Part shown: positions 13,167 through 14,301 of the stretch, piece by piece
Numbering within the stretch: the stretch's first letter is position 1
How the letters are laid out: the number at the start of each line of letters is the position of its first letter
Assembly: GCA_910577685.1 (NCBI GenBank)
Contig: CAJTOH010000065.1
Location: forward strand, 1 to 14,301
Direction of reading: 5' to 3'
Source: an uncultured Dorea sp.
GTDB lineage: Bacteria; Bacillota; Clostridia; Lachnospirales; Lachnospiraceae
DNA: 14,301 nucleotides
The notes under the pieces: model-generated
The model's input: only the letters and a program-made list of their open reading frames with translations
The model's database searches: none
Told to the model about the DNA's origin: nothing
Made by a program: the position numbers and the translations under genes

Positions 13167-13204
13167 CCCGTATTTACTCGGCGTTGACGACAGCGATTTA
13201 CGGG
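13167..13204 (+). promoter_or_regulatory. 5' untranslated hairpin before the sensor gene
   Basis: Outer stem CCCGTA (13167-13172) / TACGGG (13199-13204) and inner stem CGTTG (13082-like arm at 13182-13186) / CAGCG (13191-13195) with loop ACGA. The outer stem ends right where the ribosome site begins, so it could control translation. It is too short for the c-di-GMP-I riboswitch and I do not recognise it as any known class. Confidence 0.45.
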
Positions 13205-13215
13205 TAGGGAAAGGA

Positions 13216-14301
13216 ATGTTAGCAATAATGAAAAACCGAAGATTGAAACATAGTGTATCAATTTTTCTATGTCTGATACTGTTGGCATGTATCTTCGCCG
13301 GAGTCCTGACGGACACCGTACACGCAGAAGAAACGCGAACGGTAAAGGTCGCATTTTTTCCTATGAACGGATACCATACGCTTGATGAAAACGGTGGATA
13401 TACCGGCATGGATGTTGAATACTTGGAGGTATTATCCAATTACGCCAACTGGAAGATCGAGTATGTAGAATGTGCGGACTGGGACGCTGCGCTTAAGCTC
13501 GTCGCGGACCATAAGGCGGATCTTGTCGGAAGCGCGCAGTATTCTGCGGAACGGGCGGCAACCTATCAATATGCAGATCTGTCAAGCGGCTATACCTTTG
13601 GTATTATAGCTACCAATCCTGACAGCAGCCTTGCATATGAAGATTTTGAGGCCATGAAGGATATCACGTTTGGTATGGTACGGACTTATGTCCGCAAGGA
13701 AGAATTCCTGGGATATCTTGCCGATAACGGGATATCCTCCCCTAAGATCAGAGAATATGATTCCACTGCCGATCTCCATGACGCGCTGGACCGCAAAGAA
13801 GTGGATGCGCTGGTACATACATTTATGGAGATCCGTGAAGGCCAGCGCCTAATCGGGCGTTTTACCCCAAGGCCTTTCTACTATATTACCTATCAGGGGA
13901 ATGACGACGTTATACGGGAACTGAACAACGCAGTCGCTGATCTAAAGATGAACGAACCCGGGCTTGAAACACAGTTAATGAACAGATTCTACCAGAGCAA
14001 GCTGGACAAGACTATCGTGTTTACAATAGACGAGAAGAAATATATCGCCGAAAAGGGTACGATAAAGGTAGGATATTTTGATAGCTATTACCCGTTTGTC
14101 TACGAAGAAGACGGCGAATGTAAAGGACTGACGAAGGATATGTGTGAGGGAATCGCCTCGATGACAGGCCTCACCCTTTCTTGGTGCAAGGTTGAGAATC
14201 CCGAGGAGGCAAGCGCCGCCTTAGAGAACAACGAGATCGACGTAATTGGATCTATGTCAATACTTTGGACAAAAAAAGTCGAAAGATTATGCTGCTTTTT
14301 T
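13216..14301 (+). CDS. partial: secreted/membrane sensor with tandem SBP-family-3 domains
   Basis: 362 residues are visible; the gene continues beyond the window. A signal sequence with a hydrophobic core at about 14-31 ends near VHA-EE (37/38). The first periplasmic-binding-type (SBP_bac_3) domain starts at TVKVAFFPMNGYHTLDENGG with the ligand-domain motif GYTGMDVEYLEVLSNYANW, and has DLVGSAQYSAERAATYQYAD. A second domain of the same family starts near residue 280 (KGTIKVGYFDSYYPFVY) with LTKDMCEGIASMTG and EIDVIGSMS. In gut clostridia such tandem domains usually form the outer part of a diguanylate cyclase, EAL protein or BvgS-like kinase, but the output domain is outside the window. The start is uncertain: ATG 13216 (AGGG six bases before) or ATG 13228 (MKNRRLKHS). 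At the right end, after a run of seven A (14271-14277), the frame reads VERLCCFF, whereas one base fewer would read SKDYAAF, so a frameshift or sequencing slip is possible. Confidence 0.82.
   Translation, partial: MLAIMKNRRLKHSVSIFLCLILLACIFAGVLTDTVHAEETRTVKVAFFPMNGYHTLDENGGYTGMDVEYLEVLSNYANWKIEYVECADWDAALKLVADHKADLVGSAQYSAERAATYQYADLSSGYTFGIIATNPDSSLAYEDFEAMKDITFGMVRTYVRKEEFLGYLADNGISSPKIREYDSTADLHDALDRKEVDALVHTFMEIREGQRLIGRFTPRPFYYITYQGNDDVIRELNNAVADLKMNEPGLETQLMNRFYQSKLDKTIVFTIDEKKYIAEKGTIKVGYFDSYYPFVYEEDGECKGLTKDMCEGIASMTGLTLSWCKVENPEEASAALENNEIDVIGSMSILWTKKVERLCCFF

Noticed and set aside
13157..13215. c-di-GMP-I riboswitch before the sensor gene
   Set aside because: Only about 60 bases of leader are available and the GNRA-receptor layout cannot be placed; GCAAAGCC alone is not enough.

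Overview
The window looks like a chromosomal piece of an anaerobic, low-to-medium GC Firmicute, most likely a Lachnospiraceae/Clostridia member. The grounds are strong AGGAGG-type ribosome binding sites, a tyrosine T-box leader, Firmicute-type rplM-rpsI order, a biotin synthase with anaerobe-type cluster ligands, and a tandem solute-binding sensor protein typical of gut clostridia. The genus cannot be fixed from the sequence alone.

Layout. Positions 276-4806 hold core metabolism: a SanA/YdcF-like DUF218 membrane protein (+); bioB (-) with a BirA-type operator over its -35 box; and a two-gene operon (+) of an iron-type alcohol dehydrogenase and a family-3 aldehyde dehydrogenase, which together interconvert alcohol, aldehyde and acid. 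Positions 4807-9258 are an accessory island, AT-rich over its first half. It opens with a 100-bp MITE-like inverted-repeat element (4851-4950). It is bracketed by an imperfect 30-bp direct repeat of the 3' end of rpsI (5000-5029 and 9259-9288), as expected for att sites. Inside are a three-gene minus-strand operon (69-aa membrane protein, PtuA-like ATPase, PtuB-like HNH nuclease; a Septu-like anti-phage module), a second shorter copy of the rpsI-end core (7397-7407), a broken tyrosine integrase, a fragment of a small element gene, a 29-aa holin-like toxin with a convergent antisense RNA (type I toxin-antitoxin, missed by ORF calling), and a ribbon-helix-helix protein.

Positions 9205-13039 are core again, all minus strand: the tyrS T-box leader, tyrS, a membrane-anchored VanY/M15-family peptidase, then rplM-rpsI with its own strong promoter, a structured leader and a terminator. 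Positions 13145-14301 (+) start a secreted or membrane sensor with two bacterial SBP-family-3 domains; it runs off the window.

The most interesting reading is that the 3' end of rpsI is an integration hotspot. A mobile element decayed there (integrase dead) while its defence and stabilisation cargo (Septu-like operon, toxin-antitoxin pair) stayed intact. All family assignments were made by reading motifs by eye; no database search was run.
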